The notes: generated by a model not told the origin, from the letters alone. 64,000 nucleotides of DNA from SHZI01 sp963698405 (GCA_963698405.1 CAVOQT010000001.1:62001-126000); one strand, 5' to 3'; positions 54,091-63,311 are shown, numbered from the stretch's first letter. Translations and numbers: made by a program.

Positions 54091-55343
54091 TGACGCTCCC
54101 GGATTTCAACGGCTTGCTGCGAGAAGCGATGGGGCTGGATTCCGCGACCATCGGTGCGTACGCGGTGGAAAGCGCAGTCAACGCGCGTCTGACGGCACAC
54201 GGGATCGGGGATCCCCATGCGTACTGGGAGCTGGTGCGTACATCCAGCGTCGAGCTGCAGGCACTGATCGAGGCAGTGGTTGTCCCTGAGACCTGGTTCT
54301 TCCGCGATGGCGAGGCGTTCGCCGCACTGACTCGTTACGCTGCCAATGAATGGCTACCGGCCCATCCGGGTGAAACGCTGCGACTGCTGAGTTTGCCGTG
54401 CTCAAGCGGTGAAGAACCCTACTCGATGGCAATGGCACTGCTCGATGCCGGATTTCCAGTCCAACGCTACCGCATTGATGCGGTTGATATCAGCGCCCGG
54501 GTTCTGGCGAGGGCGCGGCATGGCGTATACGGGAAAAACTCTTTTCGGGGGGGCGATCTGGCGTTCCGTGCCCGGCACTTCATTCCTGTCAGCGGTGGCT
54601 ATCGTGTAAACGATGCCGTACGCGAACCTGTGTTCTTCAGGCAAGACAATCTGTTCGCCGATGATTTTCTGTCCGGCGCTGCCCTGTACGACGCGATATT
54701 CTGCCGGAATCTGCTGATCTATTTCGACCGTGACACGCAGGACCAGGCGTTCCATGTGCTGCAAAGCCTGCTGAAACCCGAGGGCATTCTGTTCGTGGGT
54801 CCGTCTGAAGGTGCGCTGCCCCTCCGGCATCACCTTGACTCGACGCGAATACCACACTCTTTTGCCTTTCGCCGCCGCAGTGTTACATCGCCACCCAGCC
54901 GACGGGCGAAAGCTGAGCCGGTTTCAGCAGTGCCGCTCCCGGTCCGCATGCCGCAATCGATGCCTGCCGTCACAGCAACAACCCAAGAGTCGGAGCTGAG
55001 TGTCGCGCTGGCGGAATTGAAGTCTGACAGCGCAGTGCTGGATGAGGCATACCGGCTGGCTGATCAGGGGCATTTGTCCGCAGCTGCCAGTCTCTGTGAG
55101 GAAAGCCTGGCTAAGCACGGTCCATCGGTGCGCGCCTTCCATCTTCTGGGTCTGATCGCCTCAGCTACCGGCGACCTCGCGACTGCCAGCAGCCACTACC
55201 GCAAGGCGCTGTATCTCGACAAGAGCCATTACGAAACGCTGGCTCACCTCAGTCTGCTGCTTGAGAAGGAGGGCGATGTGGCGGGAGCCCGGATTCTGCA
55301 CGATCGGATAATGCGCCTGCAGACAGAGAACCGTGTCGCATGA
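54084..55343 (+). CDS. wspC: CheR-type chemoreceptor methyltransferase with TPR tail (WspC-like)
   Basis: A 419-residue protein. An N-terminal CheR helical domain is followed by the SAM-dependent core: VVPETWFFRDGEAFAAL, RLLSLPCSSGEEPYSMAMAL and YDAIFCRNLLIYFDRDTQ. After a linker, residues about 330-410 form TPR-like repeats (AYRLADQGHLSAAASLCEES, ASSHYRKALYLDKSHYETLA). The TPR extension distinguishes WspC-type enzymes from housekeeping CheR. It methylates receptor glutamates, opposing the methylesterase at 58356. Confidence 0.92.
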   Translation: MLMTLPDFNGLLREAMGLDSATIGAYAVESAVNARLTAHGIGDPHAYWELVRTSSVELQALIEAVVVPETWFFRDGEAFAALTRYAANEWLPAHPGETLRLLSLPCSSGEEPYSMAMALLDAGFPVQRYRIDAVDISARVLARARHGVYGKNSFRGGDLAFRARHFIPVSGGYRVNDAVREPVFFRQDNLFADDFLSGAALYDAIFCRNLLIYFDRDTQDQAFHVLQSLLKPEGILFVGPSEGALPLRHHLDSTRIPHSFAFRRRSVTSPPSRRAKAEPVSAVPLPVRMPQSMPAVTATTQESELSVALAELKSDSAVLDEAYRLADQGHLSAAASLCEESLAKHGPSVRAFHLLGLIASATGDLATASSHYRKALYLDKSHYETLAHLSLLLEKEGDVAGARILHDRIMRLQTENRVA

Positions 55344-56044
55344 GCGATATCCTGCATCTCGACGGACCCGCACACAGCGCTGTTGCCGACTGCTGGAATA
55401 CCATCGGAGTACTGGGTGATGCGTCGTGCCCGGAACTGGCGACATACACTCATTGCCGCAATTGCCCTGCCTACTCGGCGGCTGCATCGGGTTTTCTCGA
55501 TACGGAGCTGACGGGTGACTATCTGCAGCAATGCACCGAGCAGGTGGCGCAGGGGAAGCCGCTGACGGGTGCAGATCAGATTTCCATCGTCGTATTTCGC
55601 CTTGGTGATGAGTGGTTTGGCTTGCCGACCGCCATACTCAAGGAGGTAGTCAGCGTCCGGTCTGTTCATTCGGTACCGCATCGTCGCAACGGTGTGCTGC
55701 TCGGTCTGTCCAATATTCGCGGCGAATTGCTGCCGTGCTTCTCATTGCAGCAGGTGCTCGGCCTGGATCTTGCTGATACCAGTACGGCCGAAAGGCCCGA
55801 CAAGAGCCACTCCGTCGGGGGGCGACTGCTGGTGATGTCGCGGGAAAACAGCCGTGCGGTATGTCATGTCAGTGAAGTGCATGGCATCGTGCATTTCTAT
55901 CCGCGGGACATCACACCAGCTTCGGCCACAATCACCAAGGCGGCTGCGGCCTATACCCGATCAGTGCTGGCATGGAAGGAAAAGATGGTTGGCCTGCTCA
56001 GCGATGAGATGTTGTTCAAGTCGTTCAACAGGAATCTCGCATGA
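55340..56044 (+). CDS. wspD: CheW-like coupling protein with cysteine-rich N-terminus (WspD-like)
   Basis: A 234-residue protein. The first 60 residues carry CWNTIGVLGDASC and HCRNCPAYSAAA, a four-cysteine motif typical of WspD, perhaps a redox or metal site. Residues about 80-225 are a CheW domain (VFRLGDEWFGLPTAILKEVV, GVLLGLSNIRGELLPCFSLQ). It overlaps both neighbours by 4 bp. Confidence 0.88.
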   Translation: MSDILHLDGPAHSAVADCWNTIGVLGDASCPELATYTHCRNCPAYSAAASGFLDTELTGDYLQQCTEQVAQGKPLTGADQISIVVFRLGDEWFGLPTAILKEVVSVRSVHSVPHRRNGVLLGLSNIRGELLPCFSLQQVLGLDLADTSTAERPDKSHSVGGRLLVMSRENSRAVCHVSEVHGIVHFYPRDITPASATITKAAAAYTRSVLAWKEKMVGLLSDEMLFKSFNRNLA

Positions 56045-58359
56045 GCAGTCCAGACTTCAGCAGTATGTCGATGCTGGAACTTTTCCGCATGGATGCGGAA
56101 AGCCAGTTCCAGGCGCTGACTGCTGGTTTGCTGGCGCTGGAGCGCGACCCGGTGGCTGCTGATCAACTCGAGATCTGCATGCGTGCTGCACATTCCCTCA
56201 AGGGTGCGGCACGTATTATCGGCTTGGACGTGGTTGTGAAGATCACGCACGCAATGGAGGACTGCTTCGTTGCTGCCCAGCGCGGTACTCTGCGGCTGCG
56301 GCAGTCTCACATCGACGTGCTTCTTCAGGGTGTCGACCTGCTGACACGCATCGTCAACACTGCCGATGCCGATCTGAGCGTCGCAGCGGATAAAGTTGCC
56401 GAGGTTTCCGGGTATCTGGCAGATCTTGCCGCCGCTATTGCTGCAGTCGAGGATTCACCTGCTCCGCAGGCCGTGCCTGCAGCAGTCATCACGAGTCCTG
56501 TCGTTCCTGATGTGCCATTGTCTGCGCCTCTCCCGGACCCGGTGCAGTTGCCGGACCCGGCGCCAGTTGCTGAGTCACGCCCCCCGTCTGCAACGGAGGA
56601 GCGTGAAAATTCCAACCGCGTGCTGCGCGTCACCGCCGAGAATCTGAACCGGTTGCTCGGACTCGCCGGCGAGTCACTTGTCGAATCACGCTGGCTCAAA
56701 CCCTATGCAGAGTCGATGTTGCGGCTCAAGCGGATGCACGACGCAGCTGCCACCAGGCTGGATGATCTGCGCGAGATGCTCAGTGGTGTGCCGCCAAACC
56801 CCCGGTTTGAGGCCGCCCTCACGGAGGCTCGCAATGAGATTCACGAGTGCCATAGCCTGCTGTCACAGCGGCTGGTCGAAATAGAGATGTTCGACGGCCG
56901 CTCTACCGATCTCGTTCAACGGCTCTACGATGCTGTGCTTGCCTGTCGCATGCGGCCATTTGCCGACGGAGTGCGTGCTCTGCCGCGAACAGTGCGTGAC
57001 CTGGGGCGTTCTCTCGACAAGCAGGTCCGGCTCGAAATTGTCGGCGAAGATACTCAGGTCGACCGTGACATTCTGGAGAAGCTTGACGCTCCGTTGGGCC
57101 ATCTGCTGAGAAATGCCATTGATCATGGCATTGAAACTCCCGCTGACCGTGTGGCCGCCGGGAAAGCCGCTGAGGGTGTCGTGCGGCTTGAAGCCCGTCA
57201 CACCGCTGGCGTTTTGCAGATCACGATCAATGACGACGGACGCGGCGTTGACTTGCCCCAGCTGCGCGAGACCATAGTCGAGCGCAAGCTGACGACTGCA
57301 GAGGTCGCCCGGAAACTCAACGAGGCTGAGCTTCTGGAGTTCCTGTTTCTGCCTGGCTTTTCGACGAAAGATGCGGTGACTGAAATCTCCGGTCGTGGCG
57401 TTGGCCTTGATGTTGTACAGACCATGATCCGCCAGGTGCGCGGTACCATTCGCGTCTCGTCACAATTTGGCCAGGGCACCTGTTTCCAGTTGCAACTGCC
57501 ATTGACGCTCTCGGTCGTGCGTACCCTGCTGGTGGAGGTCGGTGGTGAGCCCTACGCTTTCCCCCTGGCGCATGTCGTGCGCACGCTGAAGCTGCCCCGG
57601 GACAGGATAGAGGTGCTTGAGGGCCGTCAGCATTTCCGGCTCGATGGGTCTCCCATAGGACTGGTCAGCGCACAACAGGTGCTGGGTGGCGATGCACCGA
57701 AACTCAGTGGTGATGAGCTATCAGTACTTATCGTTGGCGGTGCCGGTGAGACCTATGGCCTGATCACGGACTGTTTTCTGGGCGAGCGCGAGCTGGTGGT
57801 TCAGCCGCTCGACTCGCGCTTCGGCAAGATCCAGGATATCGCTGCCGGTGCCCTGATGGAGAACGGGTTGCCGGTGCTGATCGTCGATGTCGAGGACATG
57901 ATCCACTCCATCGAGAACATTCTCTCCCGCGGCCGACTGAATCAGATAGCGCCGGGCGACGTGATCCGTGCCGGCAAGTCGCGGAAGCGCGTGCTGGTTG
58001 TCGACGATTCACTGACTGTGCGCGAACTGGAGCGAAAACTGCTTGGTCATGCCGCCTATGAGGTCGATGTGGCGGTCGACGGCATGGATGGCTGGAATGC
58101 GGTGCGCGCCGGGAATTTCGATCTGGTCGTCACTGATATCGACATGCCGCGCATGGACGGAATAGAGCTGGTTGCAATGATCAAGAAAGATCCTGATCTG
58201 AAAAACACTCCGGTGATGATCGTCTCCTACAAGGATAGGGAAGAGGATCGCCGTCGCGGTCTTGAAGCCGGAGCGGACTACTATCTGACCAAGGCCAGCT
58301 TCCATGATGAGACACTGCTGCGCGCAGTGGAGGATCTGATCGGCGAGGCGGCCGCATGA
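56041..58359 (+). CDS. wspE: CheA-type hybrid histidine kinase with C-terminal receiver (WspE-like)
   Basis: A 772-residue kinase. The HPt domain has phospho-His H51 in AAHSLKGAARIIGLD. The ATPase domain carries LDAPLGHLLRNAIDHGIE and SGRGVGLDVVQTMIRQVRGT. A CheW-like regulatory domain follows, then a receiver (RVLVVDDSLTVRELERKLLG, D699 in VVTDIDMPRMDG). The order HPt-kinase-CheW-REC is that of WspE. It should phosphorylate the methylesterase and an output receiver; the diguanylate cyclase WspR is not adjacent. Confidence 0.93.
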   Translation: MSSPDFSSMSMLELFRMDAESQFQALTAGLLALERDPVAADQLEICMRAAHSLKGAARIIGLDVVVKITHAMEDCFVAAQRGTLRLRQSHIDVLLQGVDLLTRIVNTADADLSVAADKVAEVSGYLADLAAAIAAVEDSPAPQAVPAAVITSPVVPDVPLSAPLPDPVQLPDPAPVAESRPPSATEERENSNRVLRVTAENLNRLLGLAGESLVESRWLKPYAESMLRLKRMHDAAATRLDDLREMLSGVPPNPRFEAALTEARNEIHECHSLLSQRLVEIEMFDGRSTDLVQRLYDAVLACRMRPFADGVRALPRTVRDLGRSLDKQVRLEIVGEDTQVDRDILEKLDAPLGHLLRNAIDHGIETPADRVAAGKAAEGVVRLEARHTAGVLQITINDDGRGVDLPQLRETIVERKLTTAEVARKLNEAELLEFLFLPGFSTKDAVTEISGRGVGLDVVQTMIRQVRGTIRVSSQFGQGTCFQLQLPLTLSVVRTLLVEVGGEPYAFPLAHVVRTLKLPRDRIEVLEGRQHFRLDGSPIGLVSAQQVLGGDAPKLSGDELSVLIVGGAGETYGLITDCFLGERELVVQPLDSRFGKIQDIAAGALMENGLPVLIVDVEDMIHSIENILSRGRLNQIAPGDVIRAGKSRKRVLVVDDSLTVRELERKLLGHAAYEVDVAVDGMDGWNAVRAGNFDLVVTDIDMPRMDGIELVAMIKKDPDLKNTPVMIVSYKDREEDRRRGLEAGADYYLTKASFHDETLLRAVEDLIGEAAA

Positions 58360-59390
58360 GGGTTGGCATCGTCAATGATTTGCCGACGGCCGCTGAAGCA
58401 CTACGCCGGGTTGTCTCGCAGCGACCCGACTACGACGTCATCTGGATAGCCCGCGACGGTGCCGAAGCTGTCGCCCACTGCGTGCGTGACCAGCCAGACA
58501 TCATCCTGATGGATCTGATCATGCCGGGCATGGGGGGCGTAGAGGCAACGCGTCGCATCATGGCGGAAACACCTTGCGCGATTCTCATCGTCACCGCCAA
58601 TGTAGGTGCAAACGCAACCGGTGTATTCGAGGCCATGGGATATGGGGCTGTCGACGCGATTGATACGCCAGCTCTCAATCCCGGGAATCCGGATACAGGT
58701 GCGGCGCCACTGCTGGCGAAACTCGATCGCATCAGAAAAAACATAGCGGGCATCACCGAGATGCTCTTTGCCATCCCGGCACCGCTTGCCTCGCCATTGA
58801 TGGAGAGACAGCTCGTCGCAATCGGCGCCTCTGCGGGTGGGCCGGCGGCGCTGGCGAAACTGCTGTCAGCACTGCCGCGACAATTCCCGGCCGCGATCGT
58901 CATCGTCCAACATGTTGATGGGCGGTTTTCCTCTGGTTTGGCCGATTGGCTCAGCCAGCAGTCACCCCACCCGGTGCGACTGGCTGAGGCAGGGGATCGA
59001 CCCGTCGCCGGCACAGTCCTGCTCGCCCGTGGCAATGACCATCTCCGCCTGAAGAGCAACGGTGAGCTGAAATACACCAGTGAGCCGCACGAGTACGCGT
59101 ATCGGCCATCCGTAGATGTGTTCTTTCAGAGCATTTGCGACTTTTGGCAGCATGATGCCGTGGGCGTCTTGCTGACCGGCATGGGTCGGGACGGTGCAGT
59201 CGGCCTGAAAGCCCTGCGCGACAAGGGATGTCACACCATCGCCCAGGACGAAGCCACCAGTACCGTGTATGGCATGCCGAAGGCAGCCGCCAAGCTGAAT
59301 GCAGCCGATGAGATCCTGCCGCTGGAGCAGATCGCACCGAAACTGGCCGCCATCGTCTCCTCGTTTAGCAGGTCGCGAGCTGTCCGGTGA
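58356..59390 (+). CDS. wspF: CheB-type protein-glutamate methylesterase (WspF-like)
   Basis: A 344-residue two-domain protein. The receiver has VGIVNDLP and D53 in ILMDLIMPGMGG. The catalytic domain has the Ser nucleophile in AIGASAGGPAAL, the His in VIVQHVDGRF and the Asp in VLLTGMGRDGAVGL. It demethylates the receptor and damps signalling when phosphorylated by WspE. It is the last gene of the operon; in Pseudomonas wspR would follow, but tadA comes next here. Confidence 0.93.
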   Translation: MRVGIVNDLPTAAEALRRVVSQRPDYDVIWIARDGAEAVAHCVRDQPDIILMDLIMPGMGGVEATRRIMAETPCAILIVTANVGANATGVFEAMGYGAVDAIDTPALNPGNPDTGAAPLLAKLDRIRKNIAGITEMLFAIPAPLASPLMERQLVAIGASAGGPAALAKLLSALPRQFPAAIVIVQHVDGRFSSGLADWLSQQSPHPVRLAEAGDRPVAGTVLLARGNDHLRLKSNGELKYTSEPHEYAYRPSVDVFFQSICDFWQHDAVGVLLTGMGRDGAVGLKALRDKGCHTIAQDEATSTVYGMPKAAAKLNAADEILPLEQIAPKLAAIVSSFSRSRAVR

Positions 59391-59478
59391 TGCCGGCAGT
59401 GGTTATCCGGATTTCACGGTGTACCTGATCCAGGCGTAGTCTGGTCCGCATAACGCAACAACAAGCCGGGATCAAGGG

Positions 59479-59967
59479 ATGAGCTGTGCCGCATCGGATA
59501 CTCGTGATGACGCGACATTCATGCGTCGTGCGCTTGAACTCGCGCGCAGTGCCGAACTGGCCGGCGAAGTACCGGTAGGTGCAGTGCTGGTGCTTGAAGG
59601 TGCGGTGATCGGGGAGGGCTGGAACCGGCCGATCGGCAGCTGTGATCCGAGCTCACATGCGGAGATCGAGGCCCTGCGGGCCGGCGCACGGCAACTCGGC
59701 AACTATCGCCTGGCCGGCAGTACGCTCTATGTGACCATGGAGCCTTGCCCGATGTGTGCCGGTGCAATGATCCATGCACGCGTCGCACGTGTGGTCTACG
59801 GTACGCCGGATCTGCGTGCCGGCGCGGCAGGAACGGTCATCGACGTGCTGGGCAGTGCCGCTGCGAATCATCGCGTCAGTGTGACGGGCGGTGTGCTGGC
59901 AGACGAGTGCCGGGATTTGCTGCAGGCTTTCTTTCGTGCCCGCCGGGGTGGAATGCCCGCTGTCTAG
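59479..59967 (+). CDS. tadA: tRNA-specific adenosine deaminase TadA
   Basis: A 162-residue zinc deaminase that converts A34 to inosine in tRNA-Arg(ACG). SHAEIEALRAGARQLGNYRL holds the catalytic His-Ala-Glu, and TMEPCPMCAGAMIHARVARV the zinc Cys pair. It overlaps the convergent mltF by 4 bp. In relatives such as Pseudomonas, tadA and mltF lie close to guaA; here about 29.7 kb separates them. Confidence 0.96.
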   Translation: MSCAASDTRDDATFMRRALELARSAELAGEVPVGAVLVLEGAVIGEGWNRPIGSCDPSSHAEIEALRAGARQLGNYRLAGSTLYVTMEPCPMCAGAMIHARVARVVYGTPDLRAGAAGTVIDVLGSAAANHRVSVTGGVLADECRDLLQAFFRARRGGMPAV

Positions 59968-61406
59968 CTGCGGTTTGGAGCTGCCGCAGCGTGTGCGGCC
60001 CCGGTGTCGGCAGCCTTTACTGGCGGTTGCACGCTCGGCGCCGGCTGTCGATAGGCGTTCCGGCCTTCGGTCAGCCAGACAAGAATGTCGTAGTAGTTGC
60101 GGATGTTGCGTACATAGCTGCGGGTTTCGTGGCCACGGGCATAGCCCCAGCGGGTCTGTTCATACCAGCGGCGTTCCATCAGCAGCGGCAGGGTGCGCTT
60201 GATATCCACCCAGCGATCCGGGTTGCCGCCGTTCAGCTTCGCGATATGCCGTGCGTCGAGCAGATGGCCGTAGCCCATGTTGTAGGCGGCCAGCGCCATC
60301 CAGGTGAGATCAGGTTCGGATATTCCGGGCGCCAGCCGCGAGATGCGCCTGCGCATGCGCCACAGATACTTCGAGCCGGCCGTAATGCTCTGTACCGCAT
60401 CGCTGCGATCTTCGACATTCATCAGCAGGGCAGTGTCCGACGTCAGCATCATCATGCCGAGCGCGCCCTTGGGTGAAACGGCAGTGGGGTTCCAGTGGCT
60501 TTCCTGATAGCCGACTGCAGCGATGAGCCGCCAGTCGATGTCGGCGCGTTTGCCGGCAGCCTCGAACAGCGCGCGGTAGCGGGGCAGCATGCTTGTGTAG
60601 TCGCGGATGAACTTGCGTGTCCCGGCGTAATCGAAAGTACCCCGGTGCCCGTAGTAGCGATCCATCAGATGACCGAGATCACCGGAGGCACGCATGCCCG
60701 CAAGATGTGTCCCGGCAGCGTCGATCAGGCTGTGTTCACTGCGACGCTGAAACGCCCAGGCCAGTGAATCGCCACGCGTGAAATCGAAGGCCACCAGCAG
60801 TTCCGGGTGAAAGCGCTGAAAGACCGAAAAGATATTCGAGTCGACGATCGTGAAGTCTGCCTCGCCGTTCTCAACCCGGTTGAGCAGCTCGCCGGCATCG
60901 GCCGACGGATTCTCAATCCAGGCAAGCTCGGGTACCTCGTTGCGGGCTGCCAGCAGTGACTCAACATAGCTCGACTTGGCAACCACTTCGATGCGTTTGC
61001 CGACCAGGTCGGCCGGCGTCTGTGGCCGCTTGTGCCCGCGACGATAGATGAGGTGCTGGCTGACCTGCTGGTAGGACGGGCCAAAATCCACCGACTTGGC
61101 CCGCTCGGGCGTTACCGTCAGGCCGGCGGCAGCGATATGTGCCCGGCCGAGACGGATCTCCGTCAGCAGGTCGGAGAAGCGTGCCGCTTCGATCAGTTTC
61201 AGTTTTACGCCCAGGTGCTCAGCGAAGCCGCGTACGAGTTCGTAGTCCGGTCCCTCAGGGCCTGCCTGGCCGATGTAATAGGTGATCGGGCTATTGCGCG
61301 TGACCACACGCAGCTCGCCCAAGGCCCGGACTTCCTCCAGTAGTGAAGGTTGCCGGGCGCAGGTACATAGCAGGCTCGCGACAGCGATGAGCAGTGCGGT
61401 ACGCAT
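59964..61406 (-). CDS. mltF: Membrane-bound lytic murein transglycosylase F
   Basis: A 480-residue lipoprotein starting at ATG 61406 (MRTALLIAVASLLCTC with lipobox Cys). Residues about 25-260 are a periplasmic solute-binding-like domain (LRVVTRNSPITYYIG, ERAKSVDFGPSYQQVSQHLI) that tunes activity. Residues about 280-440 are the lysozyme-like SLT domain, with catalytic Glu in AAVGYQESHWNPTAVSPKGA and ALAAYNMGYGHLLDAR. It cleaves peptidoglycan with 1,6-anhydro product formation. An ATG seven codons upstream is possible. Confidence 0.94.
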   Translation of the reverse strand: MRTALLIAVASLLCTCARQPSLLEEVRALGELRVVTRNSPITYYIGQAGPEGPDYELVRGFAEHLGVKLKLIEAARFSDLLTEIRLGRAHIAAAGLTVTPERAKSVDFGPSYQQVSQHLIYRRGHKRPQTPADLVGKRIEVVAKSSYVESLLAARNEVPELAWIENPSADAGELLNRVENGEADFTIVDSNIFSVFQRFHPELLVAFDFTRGDSLAWAFQRRSEHSLIDAAGTHLAGMRASGDLGHLMDRYYGHRGTFDYAGTRKFIRDYTSMLPRYRALFEAAGKRADIDWRLIAAVGYQESHWNPTAVSPKGALGMMMLTSDTALLMNVEDRSDAVQSITAGSKYLWRMRRRISRLAPGISEPDLTWMALAAYNMGYGHLLDARHIAKLNGGNPDRWVDIKRTLPLLMERRWYEQTRWGYARGHETRSYVRNIRNYYDILVWLTEGRNAYRQPAPSVQPPVKAADTGAAHAAAAPNRS

Positions 61407-61469
61407 GATCGGCGCGAACCGTAGCACGCAGGCTTCGGGCAGGAACAGGTGCAGGCACTATTTTTAATG

Positions 61470-61499
61470 TTGAGGTTTATGTAAAAAATTATATATAAC
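61470..61499 (+). promoter_or_regulatory. Candidate promoter in an AT-rich segment
   Basis: TTGAGG (61470-61475) is followed, after 18 bases, by TATAAC (61494-61499); the overlapping TATATA gives 16. The segment is strikingly AT-rich against its surroundings and lies in the divergent gap between mltF and the gene at 61602. Confidence 0.5.
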
Positions 61500-61601
61500 A
61501 ATGAGATAGGAGGGTTACCTGGCTTTTCTGTCAGGTCGGCTGGCCGTTCCCCGGGCAGCGATTTCCGTTATTGTTCAGTCCCCGCCAGGAACAGCGACGC
61601 C

Positions 61602-61934
61602 ATGACCCAGAGCGCAAGACAGTCCGAATCAGCAAGCAGCGAGTGGCGCAGCCTGTGCCGGGCGCGTCGTATCGATCCGGCCGAGGTCGAGATGGTTTCT
61701 TCTCGCTATGTGGCCTACCGGAACTACATGCAGCCGCATGGCGGTGGGCTGCCATTGGCCGGATGGTTTCGCTTCTACTGCCAGGAAAAGGCTTCGGAGA
61801 GTGGTACCCAGAGCAGTGGTGTGGTCAGCGACTGCTCGGCCACTGGCGAGGCCATCGAGCAGAATGTCCTGAGCGATTCGCAGGGGTTTCTGCAAATCCT
61901 CCGACTGCAACTCGGTGCCCTGCATTCAACCTGA
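61602..61934 (+). CDS. Hypothetical protein
   Basis: A 110-residue soluble protein with no family I recognise. It has no signal peptide, mixed charge and a central aromatic stretch (YVAYRNYMQPHGGG, AGWFRFYCQEKASES). An AGGAA ribosome site precedes the ATG and a reasonable promoter lies upstream, which favours a real gene. Its 3' end overlaps the tRNA-Ser promoter. Confidence 0.6.
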   Translation: MTQSARQSESASSEWRSLCRARRIDPAEVEMVSSRYVAYRNYMQPHGGGLPLAGWFRFYCQEKASESGTQSSGVVSDCSATGEAIEQNVLSDSQGFLQILRLQLGALHST

Positions 61935-61959
61935 CGGCACGGCGCTGAATACTTATAAT
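61931..61959 (+). promoter_or_regulatory. Promoter of tRNA-Ser
   Basis: CTGACG at 61931-61936 and a perfect TATAAT at 61954-61959 are separated by 17 bases, a near-consensus sigma-70 promoter. It ends 19 bases before the mature tRNA 5' end. Confidence 0.8.
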
Positions 61960-61978
61960 GCGTCGCCAGCCTGAAACC

Positions 61979-62068
61979 GGAGGGATGCCGGAGCGGCTAA
62001 ACGGCCCTGACTCGAAATCAGTGGGGGGCGCAAGCCCCACGGGGGTTCAAATCCCTCTCCCTCCGCCA
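61979..62068 (+). tRNA. tRNA-Ser (anticodon CGA)
   Basis: A 90-nt class II tRNA. Acceptor GGAGGGA (61979-61985) pairs with TCCCTCC (62058-62064), then discriminator G and encoded CCA (62066-62068). Anticodon loop CTCGAAA between CTGA and TCAG gives CGA, reading UCG. The long variable arm GGGGGGCGCAAGCCCC is typical of serine tRNAs, and the T-loop is GTTCAAATC. Confidence 0.96.
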
Positions 62069-62104
62069 CTCAAGCATCCAGGACAATCCGACAAGATCCG
62101 ATAA

Positions 62105-62127
62105 CCCCGCATAAGAGCGGGGTTTTT
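62105..62127 (+). terminator. Rho-independent terminator after tRNA-Ser
   Basis: CCCCGC (62105-62110) and GCGGGG (62117-62122) form a 6-bp GC stem with a 6-base loop, followed by a run of five T. It ends the tRNA-Ser transcript about 37 bases downstream. Confidence 0.88.
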
Positions 62128-62253
62128 CTTTGTCTGTGGTATCCAAGGCTGTCTTGGGAAGTGGGGCCTTGCCCTGAGATTGCTGGCAGTGTTGCCCACG
62201 ACTTCCTCAAGGTGCGCGCCATGCAGCACGCTGCAGAAAACCGGAGCTCCCGG

Positions 62254-63114
62254 CTAAGTTGTTGTTGGCACCAGGCCGGATTGCTCAACGTCGCGTACGA
62301 AAGATCGGCTTACCGGCACTTCGAGTCCGTTGCGCAGCTTCAGAAACAATTGGCTATTCTTTCGCTCGTAGCTAATGACCGATCCATCCGCTACCCAGAA
62401 TGAGCGATGGACCTGCAGGCCGGGCACTTCTGCCAATTCCTTCAGTGCATCGCCGAAGCGATAAAGTATCAATTCAGATCCGCTGGCCGTGTGCACAGAA
62501 ATGTAGTGCTCCTGGGCCTGGATGGCGAGCAGTCCCTGCCGCCGCTGTTCTGTTACCCGATCCAGGAATGCCGGCGCCGGTGCGCCGGGCCTTGCTTTCG
62601 GAATTTCGATCCGCACCGGGTCGTAGATGGTATTCCCGATCAGGAAGCGTGCGGAGAGGTTGGCGCTCAACCAGATCACCATATGTCCCAGTACACCAAA
62701 GAGCACCGGGATAGACCATAGATTGGTCAGAGCCGGTGGACGCACAGTGAAGGGCGAGGGGGACGTGCCCAGCCACTGCTCAAACACCCGATCCAGCAGG
62801 TAAAAGTAGCCTAGTAAATCGGCGGTCAGAAATGCCAGCGCACCCGCCAGCGCAAGACCGAGCCAGAGTCTCCGGTCTGTGTTTCCGGTCCGGGCTAGAA
62901 CAATTTTGCTAAGGAAATGGCTGAGCCACCACAACGGAAATATTGCGGACAGCCAGTACAGAAAGCCGGAACTCATGGCCAGGAGAGACAGCGGTTTTGG
63001 GGAGGCAAGGCCAGCCGTCAGGCACTGGATGATCGGCAGTACCCACAGGGTCCACAGCAGTGCGCGATTTTCGCGTTTTCGCTGCTGATCCGATTTTTTC
63101 TGAAATTCGCTCAC
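62254..63114 (-). CDS. Membrane-anchored LytTR-type transcriptional regulator
   Basis: A 286-residue protein. The N-terminal half has four hydrophobic segments (LLWTLWVLPIIQCLTAGLA, LLAMSSGFLYWLSAIFPLWW, LWLGLALAGALAFLTADLLG, WSIPVLFGVLGHMVIWLSAN). The last about 95 residues form a LytTR DNA-binding domain: LLAIQAQEHYISVHTASGSE, VHRSFWVADGSVISYERKNS and LRNGLEVPVSRSFVRDVEQS. I take the GTG at 63114 as start because the in-frame extension to 63321 overlaps an IS remnant. It may control the TonB receptor 380 bp away, transcribed divergently; this is positional inference. Confidence 0.8.
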   Translation of the reverse strand: MSEFQKKSDQQRKRENRALLWTLWVLPIIQCLTAGLASPKPLSLLAMSSGFLYWLSAIFPLWWLSHFLSKIVLARTGNTDRRLWLGLALAGALAFLTADLLGYFYLLDRVFEQWLGTSPSPFTVRPPALTNLWSIPVLFGVLGHMVIWLSANLSARFLIGNTIYDPVRIEIPKARPGAPAPAFLDRVTEQRRQGLLAIQAQEHYISVHTASGSELILYRFGDALKELAEVPGLQVHRSFWVADGSVISYERKNSQLFLKLRNGLEVPVSRSFVRDVEQSGLVPTTT

Positions 63115-63311
63115 TTGTATGCACCCCGAGCGGATGCTGCCGGCGACATCGATGGCGAGCGCTTTATATTCACCGGCAATAGATCGCCGCAGTGCTTGTG
63201 CCAGTTGTAGATGGCCTGAACCGACAGGTTGTGGCGTTTGGGCATCACCGACATGATCTCCCGATCCGCCTCTCGCAGGAACATCACCATCTGCTGTTGT
63301 ATGCAGGTCAT
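63111..63311 (-). pseudogene. Remnant of an IS3-family OrfA transposase
   Basis: A 66-codon minus-strand frame reads MVMFLREADREIMSVMPKRH then NLSVQAIYNWHKHCGDL and VNIKRSP. This resembles the helix-turn-helix of IS3-type OrfA proteins (FLREAEAG..., YNWRKKFGG..., KRLK). The rest of OrfA, OrfB and the terminal repeats are not visible, so only a scar remains. Family assignment is from memory. Confidence 0.55.
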
